Below, piece by piece: positions 36,288 through 45,281 of a DNA stretch of 64,000 bases. Numbering within the stretch: the stretch's first letter is position 1; every line of letters begins with the position of its first letter. The translations under genes were made by a program, and so were the position numbers. Source of the stretch: Deinococcus sp. Marseille-Q6407 (lineage in GTDB: Bacteria; Deinococcota; Deinococci; Deinococcales; Deinococcaceae); contig NZ_CAMPFU010000002.1 in NCBI RefSeq assembly GCF_946848805.1, forward strand, positions 146,501 to 210,500, written 5' to 3'. A model generated the notes under the pieces. The model was given only the letters and a program-made list of their open reading frames with translations. It was not told where the DNA came from and ran no database searches.

Positions 36288-36330
36288 GGTGAGAAGAAAG
36301 GACCATAAGGACGACTCTCTCCCTCACCTC
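36286..36330. terminator. Hairpin between convergent DUF4149-like gene and deoC
   Basis: GAGGTGAG at 36286-36293 pairs with CTCACCTC at 36323-36330, followed by TCAGTTTC. It overlaps the upstream stop codon. A moderate terminator candidate for the plus-strand gene. Confidence 0.5.
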
Positions 36331-36337
36331 TCAGTTT

Positions 36338-37009
36338 CTAGTAGCCGCTGCCGTTTTCGCCGCCCGACACCAGGCCCACGCCGCCGCTGGTGCCCAGGCG
36401 GGAGGCTCCGGCGTTCAGCATGGCCTGGGCGTCTTCGGGGCTGCGCACGCCGCCGGCCGCCTTGATCTGGGCGCGGTCGCCGATCACTTCTTTCATCAGG
36501 GCCACGTCCTCCACGGTGGCGCCGCCGGTGGAAAAGCCGGTGGAGGTCTTCACGAAGTCGGTGCCCGCCTGCACCGCGGCTTCAGTGGCCTGGCGCTTCT
36601 GGGCGTCGTCCAGCAGGGCCGTTTCGATAATCACTTTCAGCACCGTGTCGGGAATGGCGCGGCGCACCGCTTCGATGTCGGCCTGCACCGTTTCCCACTC
36701 GCCGGCGCGGGCGGCTCCGATATGAATCACCATGTCCACCTCGTCGGCGCCCTGTTCGGCGCTCTGGCGGGCTTCGGCGGCTTTCTGGTCGCTGGAAATG
36801 GCACCCAGCGGAAAGCCGCACACGGTCGCCACCTTTACGCCGCTGCCGGCCAGTTCCTCGGCGGCCAGCGCCACATACACCGGGTTCACGCACACGGCGG
36901 CGAAGTGGTGTTCGCGGGCCTCGGCGCACAGCCGGCGAATATCCGCCGAGGTGGCTTCGGCCTTGAGCAGGGTGTGGTCAATGTGAGGGGCCAGAGGATG
37001 ACTGTCCAT
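36338..37009 (-). CDS. deoC: Deoxyribose-phosphate aldolase
   Basis: 223 residues. Splits 2-deoxyribose-5-phosphate into glyceraldehyde-3-phosphate and acetaldehyde for deoxynucleoside salvage. Seen: IDHTLLKAEATSADI at the N-terminus, CVNPVYV, VCGFPLGA, EVDMVIHIGA, KVIIETALL (conserved Glu/Lys region), the Schiff-base lysine in FVKTSTGFSTGGAT, and IKAAGGVRSPEDA. TAGACT lies 7 nt before the ATG. Salvage could matter in an organism that degrades damaged DNA, though that is inference. Confidence 0.96.
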   Translation of the reverse strand: MDSHPLAPHIDHTLLKAEATSADIRRLCAEAREHHFAAVCVNPVYVALAAEELAGSGVKVATVCGFPLGAISSDQKAAEARQSAEQGADEVDMVIHIGAARAGEWETVQADIEAVRRAIPDTVLKVIIETALLDDAQKRQATEAAVQAGTDFVKTSTGFSTGGATVEDVALMKEVIGDRAQIKAAGGVRSPEDAQAMLNAGASRLGTSGGVGLVSGGENGSGY

Positions 37010-37016
37010 AAGTCAG

Positions 37017-37022
37017 AGTCTA
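37017..37022 (-). promoter_or_regulatory. -10 element for deoC
   Basis: TAGACT, 7 nt before the ATG at 37009. Confidence 0.6.
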
Positions 37023-37100
37023 AAGGGCGGCGGGGCCGGGGGTCTGCAGCGCAGGCTCCGGTCACAGCTGCAAAGCTGGCCCTGACGCCCGTCTGGCCCT

Positions 37101-37106
37101 TAGACT
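37101..37106 (+). promoter_or_regulatory. -10 element for bcp-rpiA
   Basis: TAGACT, 6 nt before the ATG at 37113. Confidence 0.6.
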
Positions 37107-37112
37107 TCTTTT

Positions 37113-37619
37113 ATGACCAATCCAGGCCGCCTGCAACCCGGCGAAGCGTTTCCCGACTTCGCCTTTCTTGACGCGAACGGACAGACCCACCGCCCCGGCG
37201 ACTACGCCGGGCAGTACGTGGTGCTGTATGTCTATCCCAAGGATGACACCCCCGGATGCACCCGCGAGGCGTGCGATTTCCGCGACAGCGCCCGCCTGCG
37301 CGAGCTGGGCGCTCAGGTGCTGGGTGTCAGCCTGGACGATGACGCCAGCCACCGCAAGTTCGCCGAGAAGTACAGCCTGCCTTTTCCGCTGCTGACTGCC
37401 CCGGACCCGGATTTTCTGCGGACGCTGGGCGCATACGGCGAGAAGAACAGCTACGGCAAGGTGACCGAGGGCATCAAACGCTCCACCTTCGTGATTGACC
37501 CGCAGGGCCGGCTGGTCAAGAGTTGGCTGGCCGTCAAGGTGGACGGCCACGCCGACGCGGTGGCCGATGCCATCGAAAAAGACATGCAGACACAGAAAGA
37601 GATGGAGGAGAAGCAATGA
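37113..37619 (+). CDS. bcp: Thioredoxin-dependent peroxiredoxin (Bcp/PrxQ type)
   Basis: 168 residues. Reduces hydrogen and organic peroxides. The peroxidatic and resolving cysteines sit five residues apart in YPKDDTPGCTREACDFRD (C about 48 and 53), the alpha-2 PrxQ arrangement. FPDFAFLDANGQ at the N-terminus and RSTFVIDPQGRLVKSW near the C-terminus are typical. The last 20 residues form an unusual charged Gln/Glu/Lys helix. It overlaps rpiA by ATGA. Confidence 0.94.
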   Translation: MTNPGRLQPGEAFPDFAFLDANGQTHRPGDYAGQYVVLYVYPKDDTPGCTREACDFRDSARLRELGAQVLGVSLDDDASHRKFAEKYSLPFPLLTAPDPDFLRTLGAYGEKNSYGKVTEGIKRSTFVIDPQGRLVKSWLAVKVDGHADAVADAIEKDMQTQKEMEEKQ

Positions 37620-38299
37620 GCGACCTTGAAGCCCTGAAAAAAGAAGCGGCCCTGCGCGCCGTGGCGCTGGTGGAAAGTGGGCAGCGGGTGGGCCTGGGCA
37701 CCGGCAGCACTGCCAAATACGCGATTGAGGAATTGGGCCGCCGGTTGCAGGCGGGCGAGCTGACGGGCATCGTGGGCGTGGCGACCTCCAACGCTTCGGC
37801 GGAGCTGGCCCGGCAGGTGGGCGTCCCGGTGGAAGACCTTGACCCCCGGCCGCTGGACATCGCCATTGACGGGGCCGACGAAATCGCCCCGAATCTGGAC
37901 CTGGTCAAGGGGCTGGGCGGCGCCCTGCTGCGCGAGAAACTGACCGAGGTGCAGGCCCGGCACCTGATCATCATCGCCGACCACACCAAGCTGGTCGGCC
38001 GGCTGGGGGAAAAAGCCCCCTTGCCCATTGAGATTGCGCAGTTCGGGTTTCTGTCCACCGTCGAGCGCCTGCGGGCGTTCCTGCCAGGCGGCCGCCTGCG
38101 AATGGACGGCGCCCACAACTTCGTGACCGACAACGGCAACTTCATCTACGATGCGCAGCTGCCCGAGCAGTTCGAGGCGGCCGCGCTGGAACGCCGTATC
38201 AAGGGCACCCTGGGCGTGGTGGACACCGGCCTGTTCCTGGGCATGGCCGAGCGGGCCTTCGTGGCCGCGCCGGACGGCGTGCAGGAACTGACGCGCTGA
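37616..38299 (+). CDS. rpiA: Ribose-5-phosphate isomerase A
   Basis: 227 residues, usual length. Interconverts ribose-5-P and ribulose-5-P in the pentose phosphate pathway. Seen: GLGTGSTAKYAIEELGRR (26-43, phosphate loop), DLDPRPLDIAIDGADEIAPNLDLVKGLGGALLREK (catalytic Asp and Glu region, abbreviated), and DGAHNFVTDNGNFIYD. ATG at 37616 overlaps the bcp stop, and GGAGGAG lies 5-11 nt upstream, so it is the second gene of a bcp-rpiA operon. Confidence 0.96.
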   Translation: MSDLEALKKEAALRAVALVESGQRVGLGTGSTAKYAIEELGRRLQAGELTGIVGVATSNASAELARQVGVPVEDLDPRPLDIAIDGADEIAPNLDLVKGLGGALLREKLTEVQARHLIIIADHTKLVGRLGEKAPLPIEIAQFGFLSTVERLRAFLPGGRLRMDGAHNFVTDNGNFIYDAQLPEQFEAAALERRIKGTLGVVDTGLFLGMAERAFVAAPDGVQELTR

Positions 38300-38341
38300 C
38301 CTGAACCCTGCGTACAAGGATCTCTTGCATATAGAAACCAG

Positions 38342-38376
38342 CTCTGCCCCAACCTCAAGCTCGGGTTGGGGCAGAG
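38342..38376 (+). terminator. Perfect 13-bp hairpin after rpiA
   Basis: CTCTGCCCCAACC at 38342-38354 and GGTTGGGGCAGAG at 38364-38376 with a 9-nt loop. There is no U-tract (TTCACC follows), so it is either a U-less terminator or an RNA-stabilising 3' structure. Confidence 0.6.
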
Positions 38377-38414
38377 TTCACCTGCCGCCCTTACCCCCCG
38401 GCCAGACTGAAAGC

Positions 38415-38780
38415 ATGCAAAAAGCTGCTCTGGCTGTCTCTTTTCTCGCCCTGTTCGGTTCGGCGCTGGCTCAGACATCCACGGCTTTTCACGGCCTGAA
38501 TGTGCCCACCTATCCCGGTGCCCAGAACGTGAAAATCGAAACCGATAGTGACGAATACGAACTCTACTTCAAGCGCAACAATGAGCTGCGCCGGGTCTAC
38601 GACTACTACGTGAACTATTTCAAGGGCCAGGGCTTCACGGTAACGAGCACCAAATTCAAGTCCAGCGGCCTGGGCTACAAGGCCAACCTCAGCCGGGGCA
38701 CCGGCCCTCAGAACAACATCGAGCTGGATGTCAAGGTCAAGCACGGCATGAACAAGGTGGAAATCGAGTTCGACGAATAA
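38415..38780 (+). CDS. Small secreted protein of unknown function
   Basis: 121 residues from ATG 38415: a signal peptide (MQKAALAVSFLALFGSALAQ) followed by about 100 residues with FHGLNVPTYPGAQNVKIETD and YDYYVNYFKGQGFTVTSTKF, ending in NIELDVKVKHGMNKVEIEFDE-like beta strands. The YPGA...Y..YYV.YFKGQGF pattern occurs in small periplasmic proteins of unknown function. CAGACT lies 6 nt upstream of the start. It is less GC-rich than flanking enzymes. Confidence 0.7.
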   Translation: MQKAALAVSFLALFGSALAQTSTAFHGLNVPTYPGAQNVKIETDSDEYELYFKRNNELRRVYDYYVNYFKGQGFTVTSTKFKSSGLGYKANLSRGTGPQNNIELDVKVKHGMNKVEIEFDE

Positions 38781-38872
38781 GCTGGAAGCTCAGGCCCGCT
38801 GGCTGGGCAGGAGCTGGAAAGGGCGGGGGAGAAAGCCCGGAAATGCCCGGCAGCGTGGCACAATAAACCGAC

Positions 38873-40420
38873 ATGACTGAGCCTTCACAGCCCACCCAGC
38901 CAAGCATCGTCATTCTCGACTTCGGCAGTCAGTACACCCGGCTGATTGCCCGGCGCTTCCGCGAGCTGAACGCCTACTCGGTGATTTTGCCCGGCAGCGC
39001 GCCGCTGGAGCGGATTTTGCAGGAAAATCCCCGCGGCATCATTCTTTCGGGCGGCCCCAGCAGCGTGTACGACGAACAGGCCCCCCGCCCCGCGCCGGGC
39101 GTACTGGAGCTGGACGTGCCGGTACTGGGCGTCTGCTACGGCATGCAGTTTCTGGCGCAGCAGGCCGGCGGCGATGTAAAGCGGGCCGGCAAGCGCGAAT
39201 ACGGCAAGGCCAGCCTGACCGAATACGGCGGCGAGCTGTTCCGGGGCATCGAGGGCGAGTTCGTGGCCTGGATGAGCCACTCGGACTCGGTAACCCAGCT
39301 GCCGGCCGGCTATCAGGTGGTGGCCCGCACCGAGGACACCCCGGTGACCGCCATCGAGAACAGCGAAACGAAACGCTACGGCGTGCAGTTCCACCCGGAA
39401 GTGGTGCACACCCCCAAGGGCGGGCAACTGCTGGCCAATTTCCTGGACATCTGCGGTATTCAGCGCGACTGGACGGCCGAGCACATCATCGACGAACTGG
39501 TGGCAGACGTGCAGGCCCAGGTGGGCGAGGACGGCCGGGTGCTGCTGGGCATCAGCGGGGGCGTGGATTCCTCGACCCTGTCGCTGCTGCTGGCCCGCGC
39601 GGTGGGCGAGCGGCTGACCGCCGTCTTTATCGACCACGGCCTGCTGCGGCTGGGCGAGCGCGAACAGGTGGAAGCGGCGCTGCGGCCTCTGGGCGTGAAC
39701 CTGATCACGGTGGACGCCCGCGAGGAATTCATGCGCCACTTAGAAGGCGTCAGCGATCCCGAGCAGAAACGCAAGATCATCGGCCGCGAGTTTATCCGGG
39801 CGTTCGAGCGTGAAGCCCGCGACCACGGCCCTTTCGATTTCCTGGCGCAGGGCACCCTCTATCCCGACGTGATCGAGTCGGCCGGCGGTGAGGGCGCGGC
39901 CAACATCAAGAGCCACCATAACGTGGGCGGTCTGCCCGACGACCTCCAGTTCAAGCTGGTGGAGCCTTTCCGCACCCTCTTCAAGGACGAGGTGCGCGAG
40001 ATTGCCGGTCTGCTGGGCCTGCCCGACGAGGTCCGGATGCGCCACCCTTTCCCCGGCCCTGGTCTGGCGATTCGCTGCCTGGGTGCCATCACCGAGGACA
40101 AGCTGGACATCCTGCGGCGGGTGGACGACATCTTTATCAGTGGCCTGCGCGAGTTTGACCTGTACGACGACTGCTCGCAGGCGCTGGCGGTGTTGACCCC
40201 AATTCAGTCGGTAGGCGTGATGGGCGACGAGCGCACCTATTCCTACACGGTGGCCCTGCGTGCCGTGACCACCGGTGATTTCATGACCGCCGAGTGGGCC
40301 CGGCTGCCTTACGATTTCCTGGCCACCATGAGCAACCGCATCGTGAACCAGGTCCATGAGGTAAACCGTGTGGTGTACGACATCACCGGCAAGCCGCCCG
40401 CCACCATCGAGTGGGAATGA
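38873..40420 (+). CDS. guaA: GMP synthase (glutamine-hydrolysing)
   Basis: 515 residues, normal. Converts XMP to GMP. The class I glutamine amidotransferase domain (about 10-195) shows [10 protein letters not shown], the nucleophile in [12 protein letters not shown], and HPEVVHT. The ATP pyrophosphatase domain has [12 protein letters not shown] (about 226-237) and the C-terminal dimerisation domain has [12 protein letters not shown] and the [26 protein letters not shown] end. CACAAT lies 8 nt before the ATG. Confidence 0.97.
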   Translation: MTEPSQPTQPSIVILDFGSQYTRLIARRFRELNAYSVILPGSAPLERILQENPRGIILSGGPSSVYDEQAPRPAPGVLELDVPVLGVCYGMQFLAQQAGGDVKRAGKREYGKASLTEYGGELFRGIEGEFVAWMSHSDSVTQLPAGYQVVARTEDTPVTAIENSETKRYGVQFHPEVVHTPKGGQLLANFLDICGIQRDWTAEHIIDELVADVQAQVGEDGRVLLGISGGVDSSTLSLLLARAVGERLTAVFIDHGLLRLGEREQVEAALRPLGVNLITVDAREEFMRHLEGVSDPEQKRKIIGREFIRAFEREARDHGPFDFLAQGTLYPDVIESAGGEGAANIKSHHNVGGLPDDLQFKLVEPFRTLFKDEVREIAGLLGLPDEVRMRHPFPGPGLAIRCLGAITEDKLDILRRVDDIFISGLREFDLYDDCSQALAVLTPIQSVGVMGDERTYSYTVALRAVTTGDFMTAEWARLPYDFLATMSNRIVNQVHEVNRVVYDITGKPPATIEWE

Positions 40421-40505
40421 GCTGAGCGAAAAGGTCGGCCAAGGGAAGGCAACCGGTGTACCTGTGTGTCTGGTGCGCCCTTGCCCCGGCTGCCCCCCGG
40501 CCCGC

Positions 40506-40511
40506 TATCAT
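40506..40511 (+). promoter_or_regulatory. -10 element for the phosphotransferase gene
   Basis: TATCAT, 6 nt before GTG 40518. It decides this start over upstream in-frame codons. Confidence 0.5.
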
Positions 40512-40517
40512 GCCGGG

Positions 40518-41339
40518 GTGACCAACGGCCCCACCACCCGCCTGCCCGAACTCACCGCCAGGTACGGGCCGCTGAGCAGCATGGGCACGGGCATGCAGAG
40601 CCGGGTGTACGCCACCGCCGACGGCGAGGCAGTGATCAAGGTGTACCGCAGCGGGGTGGGCAAGGCCGAGCGCGAGGCCGCCAATTTGCACCGCGCCGGA
40701 CTGGGCCACTGGGTGCTGGACACCCTCTTTGCCGACGGCGCCGAAGCCCTGGTGATGCGCCGGTTCGAGGGCAAGCGGGTCACGGCTGCAACGTTGCCGG
40801 CTGCCCTGCCCCAGCTGAAAGTGCAGCTGACCCGTCTGCACGCCATTCAGCAGGGCGAGGTGGATGTCTCGCGGGTGGAAGGCCGCCTCAGGAAATTCCG
40901 CCGGGTGCTGGCTTCGCAGGGCCTGGACGACATCTTCGCGGCGGTGGAAGGCCCGCTGCAGGCCGGCGAATTCCAGCAGCCGGCGTCGTTTTGCCACCTC
41001 GATCTCTGGCAGGACAACATCCTGATCGATCCGGGCGGCGAGGTGATGCTGATCGACTGGACCAATGCCGACTGGGACGACCCGCTGCGCGATTTGGCGC
41101 TGCTCAAGACCGGCACGCTGGACCTCTTGGGCGCTGACGAGAGCCTGGCCGCGGTGCTGCGGCTGCTGCCGGACCGCACCCCGGCCACCCTGCGGCGGCT
41201 GCGGGCCTATCTGGCGCTCACCTACCTGCACGACCTCTACTGGCTGATGATGAACGAGCCGTACGAGTTCGCCGCCGAGCGCGGCAAGAAAGTGCCGCGG
41301 GCCCGGCACGTGCTGGCCAGCCTGCCGGCCACCGGCTGA
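40518..41339 (+). CDS. APH/choline-kinase fold phosphotransferase
   Basis: 273 residues from GTG 40518. Kinase-like fold of the aminoglycoside phosphotransferase family: [20 protein letters not shown] (Lys and Glu of the N-lobe), the catalytic loop [14 protein letters not shown] (about 172-185, with H-x-D-x-x-x-x-N) and the metal-binding [19 protein letters not shown]. The substrate is unknown; members phosphorylate sugars, choline, homoserine or antibiotics. The start follows the leaderless pattern. Confidence 0.82.
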   Translation: MTNGPTTRLPELTARYGPLSSMGTGMQSRVYATADGEAVIKVYRSGVGKAEREAANLHRAGLGHWVLDTLFADGAEALVMRRFEGKRVTAATLPAALPQLKVQLTRLHAIQQGEVDVSRVEGRLRKFRRVLASQGLDDIFAAVEGPLQAGEFQQPASFCHLDLWQDNILIDPGGEVMLIDWTNADWDDPLRDLALLKTGTLDLLGADESLAAVLRLLPDRTPATLRRLRAYLALTYLHDLYWLMMNEPYEFAAERGKKVPRARHVLASLPATG

Positions 41340-41422
41340 GCGACCGGGTTTGCGCGGCCCAGCGACACAACGAAAGCGCCCAAAGGCAAGCGCGGTGCCA
41401 GCGATGGCCGGGCACCCCCTGC

Positions 41423-41428
41423 TAGACT
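41423..41428 (+). promoter_or_regulatory. -10 element for the LapA-like gene and recJ
   Basis: TAGACT, 7 nt before GTG 41436. Confidence 0.6.
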
Positions 41429-41435
41429 TTGGCCC

Positions 41436-41807
41436 GTGCAAGTGCTGTTCGCCCTTCAGATTCTTGCGACCGCGCTGCTGGGCGGGTTGCTCTTGCTGAC
41501 TGCCCTGGAAAACGGCGGCACCCTAAGCGTGCCGTGGTTGTTCTCGCCGGAAGTGTCGCTGGTCACGCAGGCGCAGGGGCTGGTGGGCTTTACGGTGCTG
41601 GGCGCGCTATGGAGTCTGCTGATGCTGCTGCCGGCCCTGCTGATGCTGCGGGCTCAGCGCCAGCGCACCGAGCGCCTGCTGGCTGAACGCGAACGCCACC
41701 TCCAGGCGCTGCTGCAAGCGCAGTATGCGGCGCCGGCCGGTTCAGAAGCTGCGCCTGCTACTCCGGCTGACCCTGAGCCTCAGCTGGCCGCAGAGGTGCA
41801 GCCTTGA
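41436..41807 (+). CDS. LapA-like two-helix membrane protein upstream of recJ
   Basis: 123 residues from GTG 41436. Two transmembrane helices (about 4-24 and 46-69) separated by a short loop, then a Gln/Glu/Arg coiled coil (about 72-95) and a Pro/Ala-rich tail. This is the layout of LapA/DUF1049 proteins. Function unknown. Its stop overlaps the TTG start of recJ (TTGA), so the pair is translationally coupled. Confidence 0.7.
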   Translation: MQVLFALQILATALLGGLLLLTALENGGTLSVPWLFSPEVSLVTQAQGLVGFTVLGALWSLLMLLPALLMLRAQRQRTERLLAERERHLQALLQAQYAAPAGSEAAPATPADPEPQLAAEVQP

Positions 41808-43945
41808 GCGGCCAGCCTGACATTCCACAGGCCGCGCCGCAGGCCCACTGGCAACTGGCCCGCCCGGCCCCGCTACCGGCCCTACAGGACATCATGAGCC
41901 GCTACGGTCTGTCGGCGCCGGCGGCGCAGTGGGTGTATGGCCGTGGTCTGCGCCCCGAGCTGCTGACACCGGAACACCGCCTCACGCCCAACCCCGGTCT
42001 GCGCGAGGCGGCGCGGCGGATAGCAGCGGCCATCCGCGCCGGCAAACGCCTGCGGATTCACGGCGACTACGACGCCGACGGCGTGACGGCCACCGCCATT
42101 CTGGTGCTGGGCCTGCGGGCGCTGGACGCCGATGTCCACGGCTTTATTCCCCACCGGCTGAATGAGGGCTACGGCATTCACCCTTCCAAACTGGACGAGC
42201 ACGCCCAGAGCTGTGACCTGCTGGTCACGGTGGACTGCGGCGTTTCCAACCACGCGGAAGTGGCCGGGCTGCTGGAACGTGGCATAGACGTTATCGTGAC
42301 CGACCACCACGCGCCGCCCCCCACTTTTCCCGACTGCCTGGTGGTGCATCCTGAGCTGACGGCCGGGTACGACCCGGCGCAGCACAACCTGACCGGGGCG
42401 GGGGTGGCTTATCACCTGCTCTGGGCGCTGTATCAGGAACTGGGCCTGCCCGAGCCGCGCCCGCTGAGCGCCCTGGCGACCCTGGGCACCATCGCGGACG
42501 TGGCCCCGCTGACCGGCGAGAACCGCGCCCTGGTGGGCGCCGGCCTGGCCGAATTGCCCGCGACCGAAATTGTGGGTCTGCGGGCGCTGCTGGACCTGAG
42601 TGGGGTCAAGGCACCTTCGGCCCGCGACGTGGCCTTCATGCTGGCCCCCCGCATCAACGCGGCCGGGCGGATGGGCGAGGCCGACCGGGCGCTGGAACTG
42701 CTGACCACCGCCAGCCCGCAGCAGGCGGCGGCACTGGCGCAGCTGCTGGAAGTCAGCAACGCCGAGCGCCGCGAGTTGCAGGACCGGATGTACCGTCAGG
42801 CACTGGACTTGGTGGACCCAGGCGAAAAAGCGCTGCTGGTCACCCACCCGGACTGGCACCCCGGCGTGATGGGCATCGTGGCCAGCAAGCTGCTGGAAAA
42901 GTTCTACCGGCCGGTCTATATCGTGGCGCAGGGTAAAGGTTCGGTGCGCTCCACTCCTGGCATCAGCGCGGTGGGGGGGCTGCGCTACAGCCACGACCTG
43001 CTGCTGAAATACGGCGGGCACCCCGGCGCGGCCGGCTTCTCGCTGGACGAGGCCAATCTGCCGCAGCTGCGCGGCCGCCTGCAGGACTACGCCGCTCAGT
43101 TTCCGGCGCCGGTGCCGCAGGTCACGCTGGACGCGCCGCTGCCGGCCTCCTACGCCGGGCTGGACCTCTGGCAGGAATTGCAGGCGTTCGAGCCTTATGG
43201 TGAGGGGCTGCGGCCCCCGCTGTGGCACCTGCGCACGCCGCTGAGTGGGGCGCGGCTGGTGGGCCGCAACCACGACACCCTGCAGTTTCAGGCGGCCGGC
43301 CTGCGCGGGGTCAAGTTCCGCGAGCAGGAGGCCGCGACCGGCCCCCGTGACCTGGCGGTGCGGCTGCGGCGCTCGGACTTCCGGGGCCGCACCAGCGCCG
43401 AGTGGGAAGCCGAGGAGCTGCGCCCTCCGCAGGCGTTGCAGCTGGCGCCGCTGCCTGTGCCTGTCGGACTGGAGGTGTCGGCTGACATGACAGGCACTGA
43501 AGCCAGGCTGGCGGTACGCCGCACGCCGGACCGGGTGCTGGCCCGCCTGCGTACCCGTGGCAGCGGCGTGGCTGTCTATGCGGAGGGGGCGCTCCTGACT
43601 TCGCTGCAAGCCCAGTTGCCCGGGCTGCATTACCTGCAGCCGGACGACGCCGCGCCGGAGCTGCCGCTGGTGCTGTTCGGCCTGCCGCCGGCCGCGACGC
43701 TGGAGCGTTGGCTGGGGGCCCGCCCGGCCGGAGCCGCCCCGGCGACGTTTGCCTGGGGCCGCGCCACCCTGGCCACGCTGGACGCTGATCCCAGCGGCGC
43801 CGAAGGCTACCACCGCTTTCAGTGGGCCCACGCTTACCTCACGCTGGACGATGCCGGCTGGGACCATGCCGTGCGTGCTCTGAGCGGCCTGGAGCTGTCT
43901 CGGCCGGCCGCGCCGGAACCCCTGGCAGCGGCCGGAGACGACTGA
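41804..43945 (+). CDS. recJ: Single-stranded-DNA-specific 5'-3' exonuclease RecJ
   Basis: 713 residues from a TTG that overlaps the preceding stop. RecJ acts in RecF-type recombination, extended synthesis-dependent strand annealing and base excision repair. DHH-family motifs: HGDYDADGVTATAI (86-99), VTVDCGVSNH, VTDHHAPPP (DHH at about 167-169), then PRINAAGRMG and the DHHA1 motif YGGHPGAAGFSLDE. An OB-fold domain and the extra C-terminal domain IV of Deinococcus RecJ follow. Length is typical of that lineage. Confidence 0.96.
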   Translation: MSGQPDIPQAAPQAHWQLARPAPLPALQDIMSRYGLSAPAAQWVYGRGLRPELLTPEHRLTPNPGLREAARRIAAAIRAGKRLRIHGDYDADGVTATAILVLGLRALDADVHGFIPHRLNEGYGIHPSKLDEHAQSCDLLVTVDCGVSNHAEVAGLLERGIDVIVTDHHAPPPTFPDCLVVHPELTAGYDPAQHNLTGAGVAYHLLWALYQELGLPEPRPLSALATLGTIADVAPLTGENRALVGAGLAELPATEIVGLRALLDLSGVKAPSARDVAFMLAPRINAAGRMGEADRALELLTTASPQQAAALAQLLEVSNAERRELQDRMYRQALDLVDPGEKALLVTHPDWHPGVMGIVASKLLEKFYRPVYIVAQGKGSVRSTPGISAVGGLRYSHDLLLKYGGHPGAAGFSLDEANLPQLRGRLQDYAAQFPAPVPQVTLDAPLPASYAGLDLWQELQAFEPYGEGLRPPLWHLRTPLSGARLVGRNHDTLQFQAAGLRGVKFREQEAATGPRDLAVRLRRSDFRGRTSAEWEAEELRPPQALQLAPLPVPVGLEVSADMTGTEARLAVRRTPDRVLARLRTRGSGVAVYAEGALLTSLQAQLPGLHYLQPDDAAPELPLVLFGLPPAATLERWLGARPAGAAPATFAWGRATLATLDADPSGAEGYHRFQWAHAYLTLDDAGWDHAVRALSGLELSRPAAPEPLAAAGDD

Positions 43946-43965
43946 ACCCGGCCGCATTAGGCAGC

Positions 43966-44001
43966 AAAAAGGCCAGAGCTCAAAAGACCAGAGCGCTGGC
44001 C
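43966..44001 (-). terminator. Terminator of the sugar-isomerase-like gene
   Basis: GGCCAG (43971-43976) pairs with CTGGCC (43996-44001), with GC/GC pairs inside. The A-run at 43966-43970 reads as five U's on the minus strand. Confidence 0.7.
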
Positions 44002-44042
44002 CCGGCCCATAAATTTCCGCCTGTACCTTCTTCTTCAGCGCT

Positions 44043-44924
44043 TTATTCTTCGGCGCTCTCGCCGCTCAGTTCGGCCTGGGCGCGGCGCAGCACCGGGCTG
44101 TCTTCCGGCGACTGCCCGCCGATTTCAGCCAGATACAGTGCAGTCCAGGCGCCCAGATACCACAGTGCCAGGCCCGGCGCATAGTCGCTGTCGGTGTTGT
44201 GGTCGGGGAAAGGCAGGTGAATCACCTCGTCCACCCGGCTTTCCATGATCTCGCGCCCCAGGTCCAGCCGCGGGCTGAGGTCGCCCAGCAGCAGCCCCAC
44301 CTTGCCGTCGCCCTGCTCGTGCTGCGCCTCGAACATGCCGCTCAGCACCGGTAGGGGATCGCCCAGCACCGGCACGCTGTAGCTTTTGCCGGTCCGGGCC
44401 AGCAGGTGTTGCCAGGCCAGCACCAATCCTTCGGCGCCTTCGTCTGCCAGCAGCAGCGGCGTGCGGCCGTGCAGGCGCCAGGCCAGCTCGCGGGCGGGGT
44501 TGCTCTCAGTTTCCTCGCCCGCGCAGCTTTGCGCCAGTGTGGCCAGCAGCCGGTCGGCTTCCTGCGCCTCATCGGCGTGGCCGCTGGCGTAGGCCAGATA
44601 CTGTGCCCCGTGATAGGCAGCCGTCACGCCGGCCGGAATCAGGGTGTCGATGTGTTCGGCGTCGCCGCCGGTGGCAACCCGGCGCACCTGCGCGCCCGCC
44701 GCTTCGGCCAGGGCAGTGTATTCCAGGGCCAGCGGCGCACTGTCGGGGCTGCTCAGCACGAACTGGGTGCCGCTGGTGCTCAGCGACGCGGCAATCAGGG
44801 GTTCGGCCAGCAGGGCGGCCAGGGTGCCTTCGCCGGTACCCACAACGCCGTAAGGCCCGCTTTGTAGCTGCACTGGCCCGCTGTAGCTGCCCGGCAGGGC
44901 CAGCAGTAAAGAATGAAGACTCAT
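44043..44924 (-). CDS. SIS-fold phosphosugar isomerase-like protein (PGI/PMI C-terminal type)
   Basis: 293 residues. It resembles the bifunctional phosphoglucose/phosphomannose isomerase group: SIS-like N-terminal part (GPYGVVGTGEGTLAALL, then PDSAPLALEYTALAEAAGAQV) and a bact-PGI_C-like end (SDYAPGLALWYLGAWTALYLAEIGGQSPEDSPV). The usual Ser-rich SIS motif is only partly recognisable, so catalytic activity is uncertain. The start at 44924 is supported by TAAGAT 7 nt upstream. Confidence 0.65.
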   Translation of the reverse strand: MSLHSLLLALPGSYSGPVQLQSGPYGVVGTGEGTLAALLAEPLIAASLSTSGTQFVLSSPDSAPLALEYTALAEAAGAQVRRVATGGDAEHIDTLIPAGVTAAYHGAQYLAYASGHADEAQEADRLLATLAQSCAGEETESNPARELAWRLHGRTPLLLADEGAEGLVLAWQHLLARTGKSYSVPVLGDPLPVLSGMFEAQHEQGDGKVGLLLGDLSPRLDLGREIMESRVDEVIHLPFPDHNTDSDYAPGLALWYLGAWTALYLAEIGGQSPEDSPVLRRAQAELSGESAEE

Positions 44925-44931
44925 GGGCTGA

Positions 44932-44937
44932 ATCTTA
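44932..44937 (-). promoter_or_regulatory. -10 element for the sugar-isomerase-like gene
   Basis: TAAGAT, 7 nt before the ATG at 44924. Confidence 0.5.
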
Positions 44938-45055
44938 GCGGGTCCGCCGCGGCGGGGGAGGGCACGCGCTTTCCTTTGGGCGGTGTACGGCGGCGCCAGG
45001 CAGGAGCGGGGCAGGCGAAAGAAAAGCCGGCCAGGATGCTCACAGAGGTGCGTGA

Positions 45056-45061
45056 TACAAT
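45056..45061 (+). promoter_or_regulatory. Extended -10 promoter facing the tRNA-Arg terminator
   Basis: TGATACAAT gives an extended -10 (TG-A-TACAAT) on the plus strand, antisense side of the tRNA. It would start RNA near 45067. A GTG lies 7 nt downstream, but its frame runs into the tRNA antisense and does not look like a protein. Confidence 0.45.
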
Positions 45062-45066
45062 CGCCC

Positions 45067-45156
45067 GCGTGTTTGAAGGCGTGCCAACAACGGGCTGGAC
45101 AGCGGGTGTTAACCCCCAGCCAACGAAAAAACACCACCCTGCGGGGTGGCGCTTTT
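45067..45156 (+). ncRNA. Candidate small RNA between promoter-like and terminator-like signals
   Basis: About 90 nt. A nested hairpin is formed by GGCTGG 45093-45098 with CCAGCC 45116-45121, inside which GGGT 45104-45107 pairs with ACCC 45112-45115. It is followed by the terminator hairpin at 45134-45149 and CGCTTTTG. Purely predicted; no family recognised. Confidence 0.3.
45126..45156. terminator. Terminator of tRNA-Arg, possibly bidirectional
   Basis: CCACCC 45134-45139 pairs with GGGGTGG-side bases 45144-45149 around TGCG. The A6 run at 45126-45131 makes a U-tract on the minus strand, directly after the tRNA. CTTTTG on the plus side could end a plus-strand RNA. Confidence 0.8.
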
Positions 45157-45157
45157 G

Positions 45158-45234
45158 TGGTGTACCCGATTGGATTCGAACCAACGACCTTTAGCTCCGG
45201 AGGCTAACGCTCTATCCAGCTGAGCTACGGGTAC
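45158..45234 (-). tRNA. tRNA-Arg (anticodon CCG)
   Basis: 77 nt including an encoded CCA (45158-45160). The acceptor stem GTACCCG/CGGGTAC is perfect with discriminator A. The D-arm has GCTC/GAGC, the anticodon stem TTAGC/GCTAA frames the loop CTCCGGA with anticodon CCG (reads CGG), and the T-arm contains GGTTCGAATCC. Followed at once by a terminator on the same strand. Confidence 0.96.
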
Positions 45235-45281
45235 GTAGCGGAAACTCAAGTAAAGTATCACGTCCCCGAGGAGAACTTCAA

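Noticed and set aside
41882..43957. A 691-codon open frame antisense to recJ
   Set aside because: It lies on the opposite strand of a confirmed enzyme and arises from GC3 bias; its translation is low-complexity Gln/Arg/Gly with no domain.
44913..45194. Short open frame ending in PDWIRTNDL across the tRNA-Arg gene
   Set aside because: Such endings are a known artefact of translating tRNA antisense; no other coding evidence.
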